Below the pieces are notes generated by a model. It was not told where the DNA came from, ran no database searches, and saw only the letters and a program-made list of their open reading frames with translations. The translations under genes were made by a program, and so were the position numbers. This document shows, in pieces, positions 21,590 through 34,900 of a DNA stretch of 64,000 nt. This DNA is from Taxillus chinensis (lineage: Eukaryota; Streptophyta; Magnoliopsida; Santalales; Loranthaceae): assembly GCA_023512835.1 (NCBI GenBank), contig CM042092.1:44820535-44884534 (forward strand), read 5' to 3'. The number at the start of each line of letters is the position of its first letter. Position 1 is the first letter of the stretch.

Positions 21590-22880
21590 TTAAGATTGTT
21601 CGTCCTCGAACAAGTCGGGGTCTTGCTCCCGCATCACGGACTCCCGTTCCCATGTCTCCTCCTCAATGCCACGGTGCTTGCCACAGCCGCGAACCAAAGG
21701 AATAAACGACCACGCAAAGCTTTCGCCGATCGAGGATACAATAGGGGCCTCAATGACGGACATGTCATCCTCAATGTCCAACGTCCCCCATCAATCACGT
21801 GAGTGGGGTCGGGGTGATACTTCCTCAACCGGGACACGTGAAACACGTTGTGCACTCGACTCGCCGCGGTGGTAACGCTAACCGGTAGGCTCGGGCCCTA
21901 CACGATCCGAATCTCAAAAGGGCCAATAAACCGCGGAGATAGCTTGGAACCTCGCCCAAACCGTCGATGTCCACGGCGTGGAGGACACGAAGGAACACAT
22001 GATCACCCAAGAAAACTCCAAAGGTCCCCCGCTGATCCGCATAAGATTTGCCGACTACGAGCCGACAACAAACGCCGACGAATCAACTTGACCTTCTCGG
22101 TAGCCTCTTGAACCAAGCTGTGGCCCCAGAGGGCTGCCTCTCCTACCTCGGTCCAACACAAGGGTGATCGACACGGCCGTCCGTACAACGCCTCAAAAGG
22201 GCCATCCCAATGGATGCCGATAGGCTGTTGTTGTAGGCAAACTCCACCAAAGGAAGGTGAGTTGCCCCGAACCCCGAAATCTAACACACAGGCCCGTAAC
22301 ATGTCCTCCATGGTCCGATTCGTCCGCTCGTCGACCGTCCGTCTCGGGGTGAAAGGCTGTACTCAAGTGAAGCTTGGTTCCCATAGCCTCCTGCAAACCG
22401 GCCCCGAAACGGGAAGTGAACCTCGAATCCCGGTCGAGACAACCGATGATGGTACCCCATGCGTCTCACAATCTCGTTCATGTACTAGTGACTCAAAGTC
22501 CCAATGGAGTCCCGCTCGCACACAAGAAAATGGGCCGACTTTGTGAGTCGATCCCAATCACCCAAATCATGTCCTTCCTCCCGGTGGTGGGTGGAAGACC
22601 GTCCCAAAGTCCATCGCGATATGGTCCCACTTCCACTCCGCCCTACGGGCAAGGGTCGAACATGCCCGCCGGCCGCTGATGCTCGGCCTTCACTGCCGAC
22701 ACGTGAGGCACCGCGAAACAAAGGCGCCACATCGCTTCATCCCAGGCCACCAAAAATGTCTGCAAGCGCATGGTACATCTTCGTACCCCCTGGATGCCAG
22801 CAACCCTAGATTGGTGAAACTCCCTCATCACCTCATCCCCGAGGGAAGAGGCTAACCAACGCCCCTGAAATGACAACTCA
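21590..22880 (-). pseudogene. Chromovirus integrase core and chromodomain, broken
   Basis: On the minus strand, from high to low coordinates: DRLTKSAHF (about 22540), [22 protein letters not shown] (about 22360), [24 protein letters not shown] (about 22200), YRLALPPR, NVFHVSRLRKYHPDP (about 21840), and a chromodomain-like end GIEEETWERESVMRE closing with FEDEQS and a stop at 21590. These are standard integrase and C-terminal chromodomain blocks of Tekay/Del elements. They lie in all three minus frames, with indels between. Chromodomains of this type guide insertion to particular chromatin. Confidence 0.82.
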
Positions 22881-24774
22881 TGCTCGGGCCCTCTGTCCGG
22901 TCCCCGGATAGCTCCCCGCCTCAATACGGGCACGGAGAACCTCACACTCAATGTACCCACTGTTCCTCCCGGACGCGCTGGTACAACTCGAAGCACTACC
23001 ACCAAAGGACGCGGACTGTCCCACCATCACGAACAACAGGCTGCACGCACGTGCCAACCGCTCCATCGCTTCCACTCCCTCCGGCCACCTCGGCTTTCCC
23101 TTTTCTGCTAATGCATCGCCCACAACATTACCCTTGCCCGGGTATAGGCAAGAGTAAAATCAAAGGTCCGCAAATCTCCACCCATCTCCTTTTGCCTCAA
23201 ATTCAAGTCCTTTCGAGTAAAGATGTCTGAAGGCTCTTGTGATGAGAACACCACAAACTTTTCCCCCAAAGGTAGTGTGCCAACTCTTCAGGGCGAAGAT
23301 GACGGCCACCTAACTCAAGGTCACGAGTAGGATCAAGTCCTCCGAGGCCCTTTGCCCCCCCTTGACCCATAGCTACCACCTCGTGCCCCCGCATAAGCAC
23401 ACACCCCAAACCAACCCCGGACGCTCACGGACACCTCATCGGAATATCCTCCCTGGGCAACCTCAACACGGGTGCGGTGGTCAAACGGGTTTTGAGAGTC
23501 TCAAACGCCCGCCGGCACTTGTCCGTCACTCAAACTTCACGCCCTTCCGAGTCAACGTCATAAGGCGCCGCCAAGCAGGAGAACCCCTCTCAAAACGACG
23601 ATAGTACCCCGCCAAGCCAAGAAAACTACGGATCTCAAAACGTTGGTTGGCCTTGCCCACATGCCCGGCCTCAATCTTGGCGGGTCCACCCTAACTCCCT
23701 CAAGTGACACCCATGGCCAAGAAAGTGAACCTCCTGCGCCAAAACTCACACTTGCTAAACTTAGCACAGCGCTGGTCCCTCAAGGTTTGCAACACTGTTG
23801 CCAAGTGCTCCACATGCTCTTTTGGTCTTGGAATACACCAAGATATCGTCGATAAACACCACCACGAACGAGTCTAAGTATGGGGCAAAGACTTGGTTCA
23901 TCAAATGCATGAACACTGCCGGCGCATTGGTGAGCCCGAAAGGCATCCTACCCACTCATAATGCCCATACCTGCACCGAAAAGCCGTCTTAGGGATGTCC
24001 TCCTCCCTAACCCCTTGGTGATACCCCGACCGTAAATCTATCTTGGAAAACCACTGGGCCCCCTCAATTGGTCAAACAGGTCATCTATCCGAGGCACGGG
24101 TACTTGTTCTTCACGATCCCCGAATTCGGCTTCCAGTGGTCGATGCGAGACGAAGCGTGCCATCGCCCTTCTTAGCAAAGAGCACCGGAGCACCCCAAGG
24201 TGAGGTACTTGGTCCGATATACCCCTGCCCACCAACTCCTCATTTGCCTCTGAAGCTCCCTCGCTCTGCTGGCCCCATACGATACGCTACTTGGGAAATC
24301 GGACTGTCCCCGGCACCAACTCGATGGTGAACTCCACCTCCTCTTAGGTGGCAAACTCTCAACGTCCGGGAAAAACCTCATCGAAATTGGTCCAACCGGG
24401 CCCACCCTCTTTTCCACCTTACCCTCCTCAGAAAGGTCGGGGCTGCCAACCCGTGGGTAATGGCACCCCATGGTCCAACACCGGCCCGCCCGACTCGCCT
24501 CACAATCCCACTCCCCCTGCGGGGTGCAAGAGGTCCCCGCGGGTGTCACAAAGGACACACGCCGCCGATAACAATCTATCTTGGCCTGGAAAGCCATAAG
24601 CCAATCCATACCCAAGATCAGGTCAAACGCCCTCAAAGGCATCACATGCAAGTCAAAACGCGCTCCACCTCTCCTATGGTTAACACACATCCGACACACT
24701 CGTCGTACCTCTATCATGCCTCCACCGGAGACTCCACAACTAGGGGCCTCGCGGCCTACACAGGCTAACCCCAA
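22881..24774 (-). pseudogene. Chromovirus protease, RT and RNase H, broken
   Basis: Minus-strand blocks: FDLILGMDWL with IDCYRRRVSF at the protease end (about 24600), [13 protein letters not shown] at the RT start (about 24090), [12 protein letters not shown] and catalytic FIDDILVYS (about 23850), and MGCVLMRGHEVVA of RNase H (about 23400). The integrase zinc region (VSAVKAEHQRPAG) begins at about 22700. All belong to a Ty3/gypsy pol of the chromovirus branch. The frame is lost repeatedly. Confidence 0.82.
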
Positions 24775-26200
24775 CTATCTATCACAGGCTCGCAACAAAC
24801 GAACACGATGCCCCGTATCGAAAAGAACGAAGCTAAGGTACGGGAGATCAAGGGTACCTCTAACCACCGATGGTCCGCTCCACCCTCCGTGGGTGGCCGT
24901 GTGGTTAGCTCGGCCTCCTCCTGGTATGTCGCCTCGGCGCAAACACCCTTCCTTGCCCGTGCCACTAGTCGGCTCCTCCACCGGACGCTTCCCGCTAAGG
25001 TCGCCCCCCCCCTCCTGCCCTCCGGCCTCCCCGAGGTCGGGTCCGACCGGATCTGCCCGCCCCCGCACATGCAGCCCCGTGCGTCGCACGAAACCGGCAT
25101 CACTCCTTGTCTTGGATGTCATGCCTCCACTCCCTCTTGCCACTCCGGCAAACCCGGCTCGGATGGCCCTCTCGTCCACATCTATGGCATTTCCGTCCCT
25201 CTTTGGACACTCCTTCCTCAAGTGGCCTTGCTCCCCCAACTAACAACCGCCGGGGAGACCCCTGTTTGGACCGCCCTGCGCCACCGCCAAAGCTAGACCT
25301 CCCGGGTTCGCCAATGTCCGTCCCCTGCTGCGGAAGGAGCCGCTATCCCTCTCCTCCGTCTTGAGCCTCTTGGACCCTGCTCTCGATCAGGCCCACTCGC
25401 TCGCGCCCCTGATGGGCCTGCCTCCCATCATCCAGTTCCTCTCGCCTATACGGGCCGTCTCCACGGCCTCAGGCATAGGTCCTCAAGCGTAGAATCGCCA
25501 CCCTCTCCCTAAGGGCTGCCGAGACCCAAGGTGAACTTGTGGGCCTTCGGTCCTCCCTTACCACGTCTCGGGAGCAAACCTACTCAATCTCCGGAACTCC
25601 CGCTCATATTCGGGTACCGTCTTGGATCCCTGCTTCAGCTGCCAAATTCTTCCCTCTTTTGCCATCTCACCGATTCCGGGAAGAACTTCATCTTGGAAGA
25701 GTTGCAAGAACTCCTCCCAAAACATGAGTTGCACCGCACGGCTCCCCGCAACACTCGTCCACCACTCCAAGCGTCCCCCTCCATTGCCGTGGCCGCACCT
25801 TATCCTCCTCCCGGGCAGGAGAAAGGAGAACACGTGCTCAATCTCGACCCCCGCTCACCACGGATCTTCTCCCCCTTAAATCGCGGAGGTTGTTCCTTTC
25901 GGAACCGTGTCACCACGTCATCCTGCACGGGTCGGTACACCACCCAGCGAACTCTCACGCTCCAGGCGGCTCTCGCGGTGGTGGTGGTGGTGGCACCACC
26001 TGCCGTGTCTGCCTCTCACGGCGCCCTCCTCCCGAACGTCCCCGGAGTCCCTCCCGTAGCTCTCGTACCTCCGCCGGATGCCTTCTTGCAGCTGTGAGAA
26101 CAACGCATGCCCTCCAACGGATGGTCCCGCCCCGGACCCTCATGGGCGGATGACTCATCGCCATCGCCCCGGACACACGTGTCACTCTCCTCGGCGGCAT
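24775..26200 (-). pseudogene. Chromovirus gag with zinc knuckle, broken
   Basis: A likely start MPPRRVTR lies at 26200 on the minus strand, a start often seen in plant chromoviruses. Gag blocks follow: WEEFLQLFQDEVLP (about 25715), LKQGSKTVPEYEREFRRLS (about 25620) and FAPETW. A remnant zinc knuckle reads GHLRKECPKR at about 25220. Frameshifts break every block. Confidence 0.75.
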
Positions 26201-26580
26201 TCTTACTACCAGTAAGAAGCACAACGTCAAAACAATTTTATAATCTATCGCGTCACTACCTCTACCCCCACCGATCAATTCCACTATCACGTGATGTTAC
26301 ACACATACATTGCATCAATCACATTGCACGTTCGGTACACATTGCCAAACAAATCGAGTTGCCATTTCACTTAATCATATGATTTTATCCACTGTTTAGC
26401 ATCATTCACAACAAATGCAACTAGTGCTCTAATGCCAATGCATGCAAATCCTACTACAAACCGGACTACCCCAAGTACACCTTGGAGGCTCCAAGAGGAC
26501 CATGTTGATCAGGCATGTCCTTCCGGCTCCTCCAAAGGACTCAAGATAACCAAGTCCGCCCCTACCCTAGGCCAACTAGA

Positions 26581-26595
26581 CCATGCTCGATACCA
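26581..26595 (-). other. Primer-binding site of the chromovirus, initiator tRNA-Met type
   Basis: The minus strand reads TGGTATCGAGCATGG three bases inside the LTR. It equals the usual TGGTATCAGAGC with one A missing. Confidence 0.65.
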
Positions 26596-26598
26596 TAT

Positions 26599-27696
26599 TG
26601 TCACGCCCCGGATTTCCAACCGAGGAAACCGGTGCGTGACTCCCTTTTTACCCACACGGAGGGCAAAGGGTAGGATACAAAACAAGAATTTAACATTTTA
26701 AACATCCACAACATTCAGAAAGTAATATTCATTAAACAAAAAAAAAAAAAAATCAATCCAACCAATTTAATAAAAACCCTTTCCCCCTTGGGGTTACTCG
26801 ATTCTCATAATAAAAATAACATAAACAAATTAAATAAATAAGGTCTTCCACCTTGGGGTCCCCTAACGCCCTGTAGGTTCCTGAAAAGAAAACAACTGGT
26901 ATCATATAAGAGGCCCCCAACCCTAGGGATCATGTCTCCCCAACCCATCCCATGCACCGGTATCTACATGCCTTGTGTACAAGTCTTCGTGTCGTGATAC
27001 AATTATCCCACCAGATATGGTTACAGGCTATACAAGCAAACACGTCTACATGGGCTAGTACATAAACACTCCCGGGCTTCCCGGCCACCGGGTTTCAAAA
27101 ATCCCGGGCTTCCCACGCCACCGGGTTCCACAAAACAATCCCGGGCTTCCACCCACCGGGTTCCACAAAACACCCCGGGCTTCCACCACCGGGTTCCACA
27201 AACAGTCCCGGGCTTCCACACCACCGGGTTCCACAAACCCACACCGCCCCCCCCACCGGGTGTAAGCAAACACGCAGACACATGGCCATACGGGCATAAC
27301 ATCAAACACTAAGTATGCTTAGTACACAGAATAACCTCGAACACTTAGCATGCATATATCCACAAGCTCACAAACCCCGCCACACGGGCATTTCCACAAA
27401 CACATAACATGCACGGCCTCACAGGCATAATTTCAAACACTTGGCAGGCATATACACATACTATATTCACACAGGCTTTTCATCAAACATATAGCATATA
27501 GATCACGAACCACACCAAAATGCCCGAGGCCAACATTCATATAGGAGATCACCCTATATGATTTACATATATATATATAAACAGATACGGCCCGAATCCG
27601 CCCTAGGACCCTAGGACGGAGGGTTTAGGAAGAACAGAACCCCTACCTTAAAGCAGATCTTCCTTGCTCCGCGCCCGCCGTCCTCCCCACGCAAGA

Positions 27697-27752
<56 letters not shown>

Positions 27753-28315
27753 CAAGCAGCACCCCCCCCTCCTCTCCCAGAAAGGAACACAAGAACCCTA
27801 ACTCAAACTCAAGCCCTCCTTATATAGACACCATTCACATCAAAACGACGTAGTTTTGCTTAAGTAAACCCAGGATCAAAACGACGTAGTTTTGATTACA
27901 CAAGCTACACCTTTCCGCATCCATACACACCAAAATATTCGGAATTTCAACATGGTCCTTTGGAGAAAGTTCCTTAGAATGCCAAAACCAAGGGACCCAT
28001 GCAAAAATATGCCGCACGCCATTTGCACGTGAATTCCCAATTCACGTGCAACTCCATATGAACTCCAAATGCTTTCAAACTTCACCCCTAGCCTCCTTGC
28101 ATCATTTGGAAGACAATTACACTTGCACGTGAATTGGACCCATATCACGTGCACCTCACATACATGTCCATTTGGTCTGAAACTTCGTGGTGATAGAGGA
28201 CATCATTCTAGCATCTTTCCTTTTGCACGTGAATTCATTGGAGTCCACTACTGGTCAAAATCTAGAAAAACTCTACTCGGGAGCAAACCGACTAACTCAG
28301 GTACGGGTCCTTACA
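26599..28315 (-). repeat. 5' LTR of the chromovirus (1,717 bp)
   Basis: Collinear with 19613-21271. Most differences are single-base length changes in homopolymers, plus a run of 53 C (27699-27751) where the other LTR has a CT-rich tract. Confidence 0.9.
27699..27751. repeat. Homopolymer of 53 C, probably an artefact
   Basis: It replaces the CT microsatellite region found in the sister LTR (about 20655-20722). A perfect long C run with nothing comparable in its paired LTR suggests a sequencing or consensus error. Confidence 0.8.
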
Positions 28316-31300
28316 AAATGTCTGCAATAATGGAAATGCTCACAAAATTGACTGAAGAAAGAGGAAGAATTCCGACCGGGGGAACTACCAATCACCATCA
28401 AAAAGGACGGGAGGAGGTCGTTCGGTCACCCAACCTGGCTCCAAGCCAGGCACCCACATACCATCCTGCTATGGCACAACCTCCTACCCCAAATCAAACT
28501 CATTTCACTATGCCCACACCAGGAAATGTAATGGAAGCGGTGGGTTCCCCCGCTCCTCAGGAAAATATTGAGTCGCTTGCTCTACGCCGACTCGAGGAAA
28601 GATTGAAGGCCGTAGAAGGCATTGACGCTATGGTATGACCAGCCCACAAGACTTATGCTTAGTCCCCGGAGTGGTGCTACCGCCAAAATTCAAAATGCCA
28701 GATTTTGAAAAATTCAACGGGACACGATGTCCAAAGACACATCTGGCCATGTATTGTCAAAAGATGGCCGCTTATGCTGGTGAAGACAAGCTCCTCATGC
28801 ATTGTTTCCAGGAAAGCCTAACTGGGGCATCCCTTCGCCTGGTATTTTCAACCGAATGGAAACCGCATTAAGACATGGAAGGAATTAGCTACTTCCTTCT
28901 TGGCACAGCACAAACATGTCACCGAGCCGGCACCGGATCGACTAACCCTGCAGTCTATAGAGAAGGGATCCGAAGAGAATTTCAAAGATTATGCACGAAG
29001 ATGGAGAGAGGCAGCTGTGGAGGTCCAACCTCCCCTTACCGAAAGAGAACTCACTACTTTTTTATCAACACACTAAAAGGTGTCTACTATGAGAAGTTGA
29101 TCGGTAACGTCTCCAACAACTTTGCAGACTTGGTCGCATCCGGTGAATGAGTAGAAAGTGGAATTAAAGGTGGAAAGCTAAAGGGTGATGCGGCTGAGGC
29201 ATCAAAACGGTTTCAACCACCAGCAAAGAAGAAGGAAAATGAGAGCAACCTGGTATACCAAGCGCACCAGTCAATACAACCAACATTCTACCAAGCGCCA
29301 GGGTGCTACAGAGGGGCACCGGTAGCTGCTTATGCTGCACCTGCACCACCTCCCCAATTCACGCCATACCTGCCGCAAGGAGGGGTTCCATTTCCATATC
29401 CAATGACACCTAATCCGTTTCAACCAAGAGCGCCATACCCAGAGCAACCAAGCCCAACAAGTCAAGAAGGAGCGGGAGCCTCATTCCAAGGACAGGGGCA
29501 ACCAAGGGCCCAGGCCCAGCAAGCAGGAACGAATCAGGCTTCTCGCCGACCACGACAGGAGTTCGACCCGATCCCAATGACATATGCCGAATTATATCCC
29601 AAGCTTTTAGAAGCAAGGATGGTAACTCCTATACCCTTGGGAGAAATAAAGACTCCTCCCCCGGCCTGGTATAAGCCGGATGCTAGATGTGAGTATCATG
29701 CAGGTGGAGCTGGACATGATATCGAGAATTGTATAACATTCAAAAGGAAGGTTCAGGCATTAAAGGATGCAAAATGGCTGGATTTCTCCGCACTGTCTGG
29801 GACGCCGAATGTGAACAACAATCCTCTCCCAGAACACTCCAATAATGTTGCTAGTATCGAAAATGAAGCACGGTTGGAAAGGGTCTCCCAAGTACAAATG
29901 GAGAAAACACATTTGTTTACTCTGTTATAGGAACATGGCTATATACTTGCTAAAGACACGCCAAGGGTAGGAAAAGGAATGGATGGGGAAAAACAATGCC
30001 CTTATCACAAGATGTCACGGGGACATGACATTGTAGAATGCACTGAGTTTTCCGAGGTGGTGCAAAAACTCATGGACCAAAGGATGATAGAATTCTCAAG
30101 AGGAGGAATGGACAACCAAAGCCACATGATCCAAGAAGATGATTCACACAAATCGCCATGGGTGCCAACACCCCTTGTCTTAACTGTTAAGGCTCCGGAG
30201 AACCCGTTCTTGCCACATGGAATCAAGCCTCTCACTATCCATGCCTCAAGTCTCGTGCCCGGACAAGGGGGGAAAGGACCGAAATCCCACAACTACCGCA
30301 TGGAATTGCACCCCTCACCATAGGTGTTCCTGCTCCTTTCACCTATAAAACTGATAAAGCAGTCCCATGGAATTACAGTTGTGAAGTAGTCCAGGGAGCC
30401 ACCGCTATAGCAGAAAAGAAGACCAGGAGCGGTCGGGCTTACGCCCCTGAGATAGTTGACAAAGCAAGGAAAGAAAAGGCCGTAGAACAAGACATTGAGC
30501 CTATCCTGGAAGCAACAAAGAAGGGAACACCGATCACCTGAAGAAGAAACCACGAAATTTGAAACTCATGAAGCGGAGCGAGTATAATATTGTGGATCAA
30601 TTAAGTCGGCAACCGGCTCGCATCTCCTTGCTCTCATTAATGATGGATTCCCAACCTCACCGGGAAGCACTGCTGAAGGTTCTAAGCCAAGCCTACGTTC
30701 CTCCAACCATCTCGGTCGCGAATGTGGATGGACTCACCGATAACCTCATCCTGAATAACGTAATTAGCTTTGGAGATGATGAGCTACCCCAAGAAGGAAA
30801 GGGGCACATAAAAGCTCGCACATCACGGTCAAATGCAAGGAGCACACCATAGCCCGTGTACTTATTGACAACGGCTCGGCCTTGAACATTATGCCCTTGC
30901 ATATCCGCAGGCTTCCAATTGACACGTCCTATATGCTCGTCCCTATACGATGAAGGTACGGGCATTCGATGGAGGAAAGCGTGACGTGGTGGGAACTCTG
31001 GATGTTCCACTCATGATTGGGCCAACTACTTTTACGGTGGAATTTCGGGTAATGGACATCACTCCATATTACAGTTTGTTCTTTGGGAAGACCCTGGATC
31101 CACATGGCAGGGGCAGTGCCATCCAGTCTCCACCAAAAGATGAAGTTTGTAATGGGGGACCAGCTCATCTGCATCTATGGAGAGACAAGTTTCCTCGTCA
31201 CCAAACCGGCATCAGTCCCTTATGTTGAAAGCAACGAAGATGTGCCAGAATGCTCCTATCGGGCTTTTGAGATGGTGAACGTCGCTTCAGCCCCAGACCA

Positions 31301-31727
31301 TCGTCTCTCGAAGGCAGCAAAAATGGTTGCAGCCACTATGATCAAATAGGGGTACAAACCGGGGCAAGGATTAGGCCTGACAGCTCAGGGGATTCGAAAC
31401 CCCGACCATCCGAGAAAATACCGAAAAGTTCAGGCTAGGCTACGTCCCTACAAAAGCTGACAGACAGAGGGAAGCTATCAAGAAGAGAGAAGTCAGAATG
31501 GCAAGATTGCAGAAAAGGCCAGTACAAGAAGAAAGGAGAAGCTTTCCCCCTTTGAATGTTACATTCCGGAGTGGAGGGTTTATCCATAAGAGCCAACCTG
31601 AGCCCAAGACGGGGACTGTAGCCGTATTAGACACAAATGAGCATGCACCAAGCGAGATGGTTCAGTTAGTGCGAGAGGATCCCAACCAGCCACTGAACAA
31701 TTGGACCAGCCTGGACCTCCCCATAAT
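28316..31727 (+). pseudogene. Ogre gag-protease-G-patch, element 2 (continuation)
   Basis: Continues gag from 19612 after the second AAATG copy. The core FEKFNGTRCPKTHLAMYC is at 28700; the linker and zinc-knuckle block CEYHAGGAGHDIENC is at about 29690; a second CPYHKMSRGHDIVEC is at about 29998. Protease is recognisable (LIDNGSALN at about 30862) in a frame broken near 30815, 30905, 30940 and 31080. The G-patch block lies at 31310-31450 with a TAG at 31348 where siblings have CAG, and small losses at 31395. The last open piece ends at the intron donor 31728. Many changes are one-base indels. Confidence 0.83.
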
Positions 31728-31908
31728 GTAATGCTTACGGGTCATTGGGATTTAATGTATTCTATTTTAATGTACTTTGAAGCTGTGAACATTTGTTTTT
31801 CCTTAAACCTTCCAATAAAATGTGTTTTTCAAATCTTTCATGGTGCATTCCATTCATCACATATGCATATCATATTTGGTTACCAACTTGTCATTCTCTT
31901 ATAAACAG
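31728..31908 (+). other. Intron between protease and RT (Ogre element 2)
   Basis: GTAATG...AAACAG, 181 bp, collinear with the introns of elements 1 and 3. Donor and acceptor are unchanged. Confidence 0.78.
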
Positions 31909-34900
31909 GTATCACAATGTCAATGAAAACATAGTATGCGAAAGCGAAACGACATGCCAAAGGTTTGACCAAAGTCCAAACTGGGAGCAGCCCGTGTTTG
32001 AAGCTGATGAGAATGAGATAGAAGAGACACCTGAGCTACCAGGGGAGATTATACGCCTATTGGAAAGGGAAGACCGTTTATCCGTTCCAAGTGAAGACCC
32101 AAGTAGAAACGAGTGAATTTGGGGACGACACCGAACCAAAAGAATTGAGGGTGGCGTCTTTGATAGCTACCGACATCAGGAGGAAGTTAATCGAGCTGTT
32201 AAGAAGCTACATCGACATTTTTGCATGGTCATACCAAGATATGCCCGGGTTAGACACAGATATAGTGCAACATCAACATCGCATACCCGTGAAGCCAGAG
32301 TGCAGGCCAGTACAGCAGAAATTGCGAAGAATGAGGCCAGAGATGATACTAAAAATTAAAGAAGAAGTCAAAAAGCAATGGGATGCAGGTTTCCTAAGTG
32401 TCTCCCACTATCCAGAATGGGTCGCTAATGTTGTACCAGTACCAAAGAAAGGGGGCAAGGTACGCATGTGTGTCGACTATAGAGATCTGAATTGGGCCAG
32501 TCCGAAAGACAACTTCCCGCTTCCTCATATTGACACCTTAGTGGATAATACAGCAAAACATGCCCTATTCTCCTTCATGGATGGTTTCTCGGGCTATAAT
32601 CAAATTCGTATGGCCCCCGAACACAAAGAGAGGACCACATTCACGACACTTTGGGGCACCTTTTGCTATAACGTGATGCCTTTTGGCCTGAGGAATGCAG
32701 GGGCAACCTATCAGCGAGCCATGGTAACCCTATTCCACGACATGATGCACAAAGAAGTCGAGGTATATGTGGACGACATGATAGCCAAATCTCGAAGCAC
32801 TGAAGATCATATCGAAGTACTCCGCAAGCTCTTTAACAGGCTACGGAAATATCAACTGAAATTGAACCCCGAAAAGTGCACTTTCGGAGCCATTTCGGGA
32901 AAACTGTTGGGTTTCATTGTGAGCCGAAAAGGAGTGGAAATCGATCCAGATAAAGTTCGAGCTATCCAAGAGATGCCGCCACCACGGACCATCAAGGAGG
33001 TTAGAGGATTCCTAGGGCGATCGAATTATATTGCCCGATTTATTTCCCAGTGATGACCACATGTGAACCCATTTTCAAGACTTTACGAAAGAACAACCTA
33101 GAAATTTGGAATGACAAATGTCAAGAAGCTTTTGACAAGATCAAACAATATCTGTCTAATCCACCCATTTTGATCCCACCAGTACCGGATAGACCTCTGA
33201 TCTTATACTTGACCGTTCAGGCGTCAGCGATGGGTTGTGTCTTGGGGCAACAAGATTCTGCAGGCAAGAAGGAGCAGGCCATTTATTACCTCAGCAAGAA
33301 GTTCACCATTAATGAAGAAAACTACACCCCCTTAGAGAAGACGTGCTGTGCTCTTGTCTGGATAACGAGAAGATTGAGGCAATACACTCTTTATCATACT
33401 ACATGGCTGATTTCAAGGCATGATCCGCTCAAATATCTCTTGGAAAAACCATCCATTTCTGGAAGAATCGCCAAATGGCAGTTGATCCTATCGGAGTACG
33501 ATATCATCTACGTACCTCAAAAAGTCATAAAAGGAAGTGCGATACCCGACTATCTGGCAGATAGAGCGCTGGAAGACTTTGAGCCCATGACTATTGGCTT
33601 CCCAGATGAGCACATTAACATCATTTTGGCCGAAGTATCAGACATATGGACGATGTGGTTCGATGGAGCCTCTAGTCTCTTAGGTCACGGTGTTGGGGCC
33701 ATCCTGATATCCCCAAAAGGCGAACATTTCCCCATGGCGGCAAAGCTAACCTTCCCTTGTACAAACAATGTGCCAGAGTATGAGGCTTGTGTGATGGGAC
33801 TTCAAGAAGCCATTCACAAAGGAATCAAAAAATTGCGAGTGTTCGGCGATTCGGCACTCATCATTTTTCAAGTAAGGGGTGAATAGGAGACTCGAAACCA
33901 CAAATTAATCCCATATCGGAAATTTGTTACAGAGTTAGCCGAGCAATTCGAAGACATCACATTTGAGCATATGCCCAGGGAATGCAACCAGCTCCCTGAC
34001 GCGCTGGCAACTCTAGCCTCCCTCCTTCGACTAGACACAAAGTTGGAAGTTCAGTCTTTCGATATCCATATACAAGATGCTCCTGCACATTGCATGGCCA
34101 TTGAAGGACATACTGAAGAAAAACCTTGGTTTGAGGACGTCAAATAATATTTACTTGAGCAAGAATATCCAGCAGAGACCACTGAATCTGATAAAAGAAA
34201 TATCCGAAGGTCTGCATCCAACTATTATTTCGATGGCTCAATTCTGTATAAGAGAAACCACGACATGGTGCTATTGCGGTGTGTGGCAAAAGAAGAATCA
34301 ACACAGATAATGAAAGAAGTGCACGAAGGGGAATGTGGTTCACATGCAAACGGACATGCATTAACAAGACAAATCATGCGAATGGACTACTATTGGGTCA
34401 CCATGGAAAAAGATTGCATTGAATATGTGCGCAAATGCCTCAAGTGTCAAATTTATGGCGACAAGATTCAAGTACCGCCGTCTAAACTACACGTGATGGT
34501 CTCCCCGTGGCCGTTCTCAGTTTGGGGCATTGACGTTATCAGACCAATATCTCCAAAAGCGTCTAATGGTCATCGTTTCATTTTGGTAGCCATTGATTAC
34601 TTCACCAAGTGGGTAGAAGCAGCATCATACGCTAATGTCACACAGGTTGTGGTACTTCGATTTATACGGAACAATATCATATGCCGATATGGTCTTCCCG
34701 AGCAGATCATAATGGACAATGCTGCCAATTTGAACAGCCGGATGATAGAGAGGTTGTGCGAAACATACAAAATTCAACACCGCAACTCGACCCCCTATCG
34801 CCCAAAGATGAATGGAGCAGTCGAGGCAGCCAACAAGAACATCAAGAACATTATCAGAAAGATGATCGAAACGTACAAAGATTGGCATGAGAAGCTACCT

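Larger units (their letters stand above)
19613..28315 (-). mobile_element. Tekay/Del-like chromovirus, minus strand, degenerate
   Basis: An 8.7 kb element with two LTRs (19613-21271 and 26599-28315), TG...CA ends, a five-base target duplication, an initiator-Met-type primer site next to the 26599 LTR and a polypurine tract next to the 21271 LTR. The minus strand therefore reads gag to chromodomain from about 26200 down to 21590. Protein blocks match the chromovirus order gag, zinc knuckle, protease, RT, RNase H, integrase, chromodomain. The frame changes every 50 to 200 bases. Confidence 0.88.

Noticed and set aside
24581..25243. Plus-strand frames of 160 to 220 codons in the chromovirus
   Set aside because: Antisense shadows of GC-rich minus-strand gag-pol; the protein matches lie on the minus strand.
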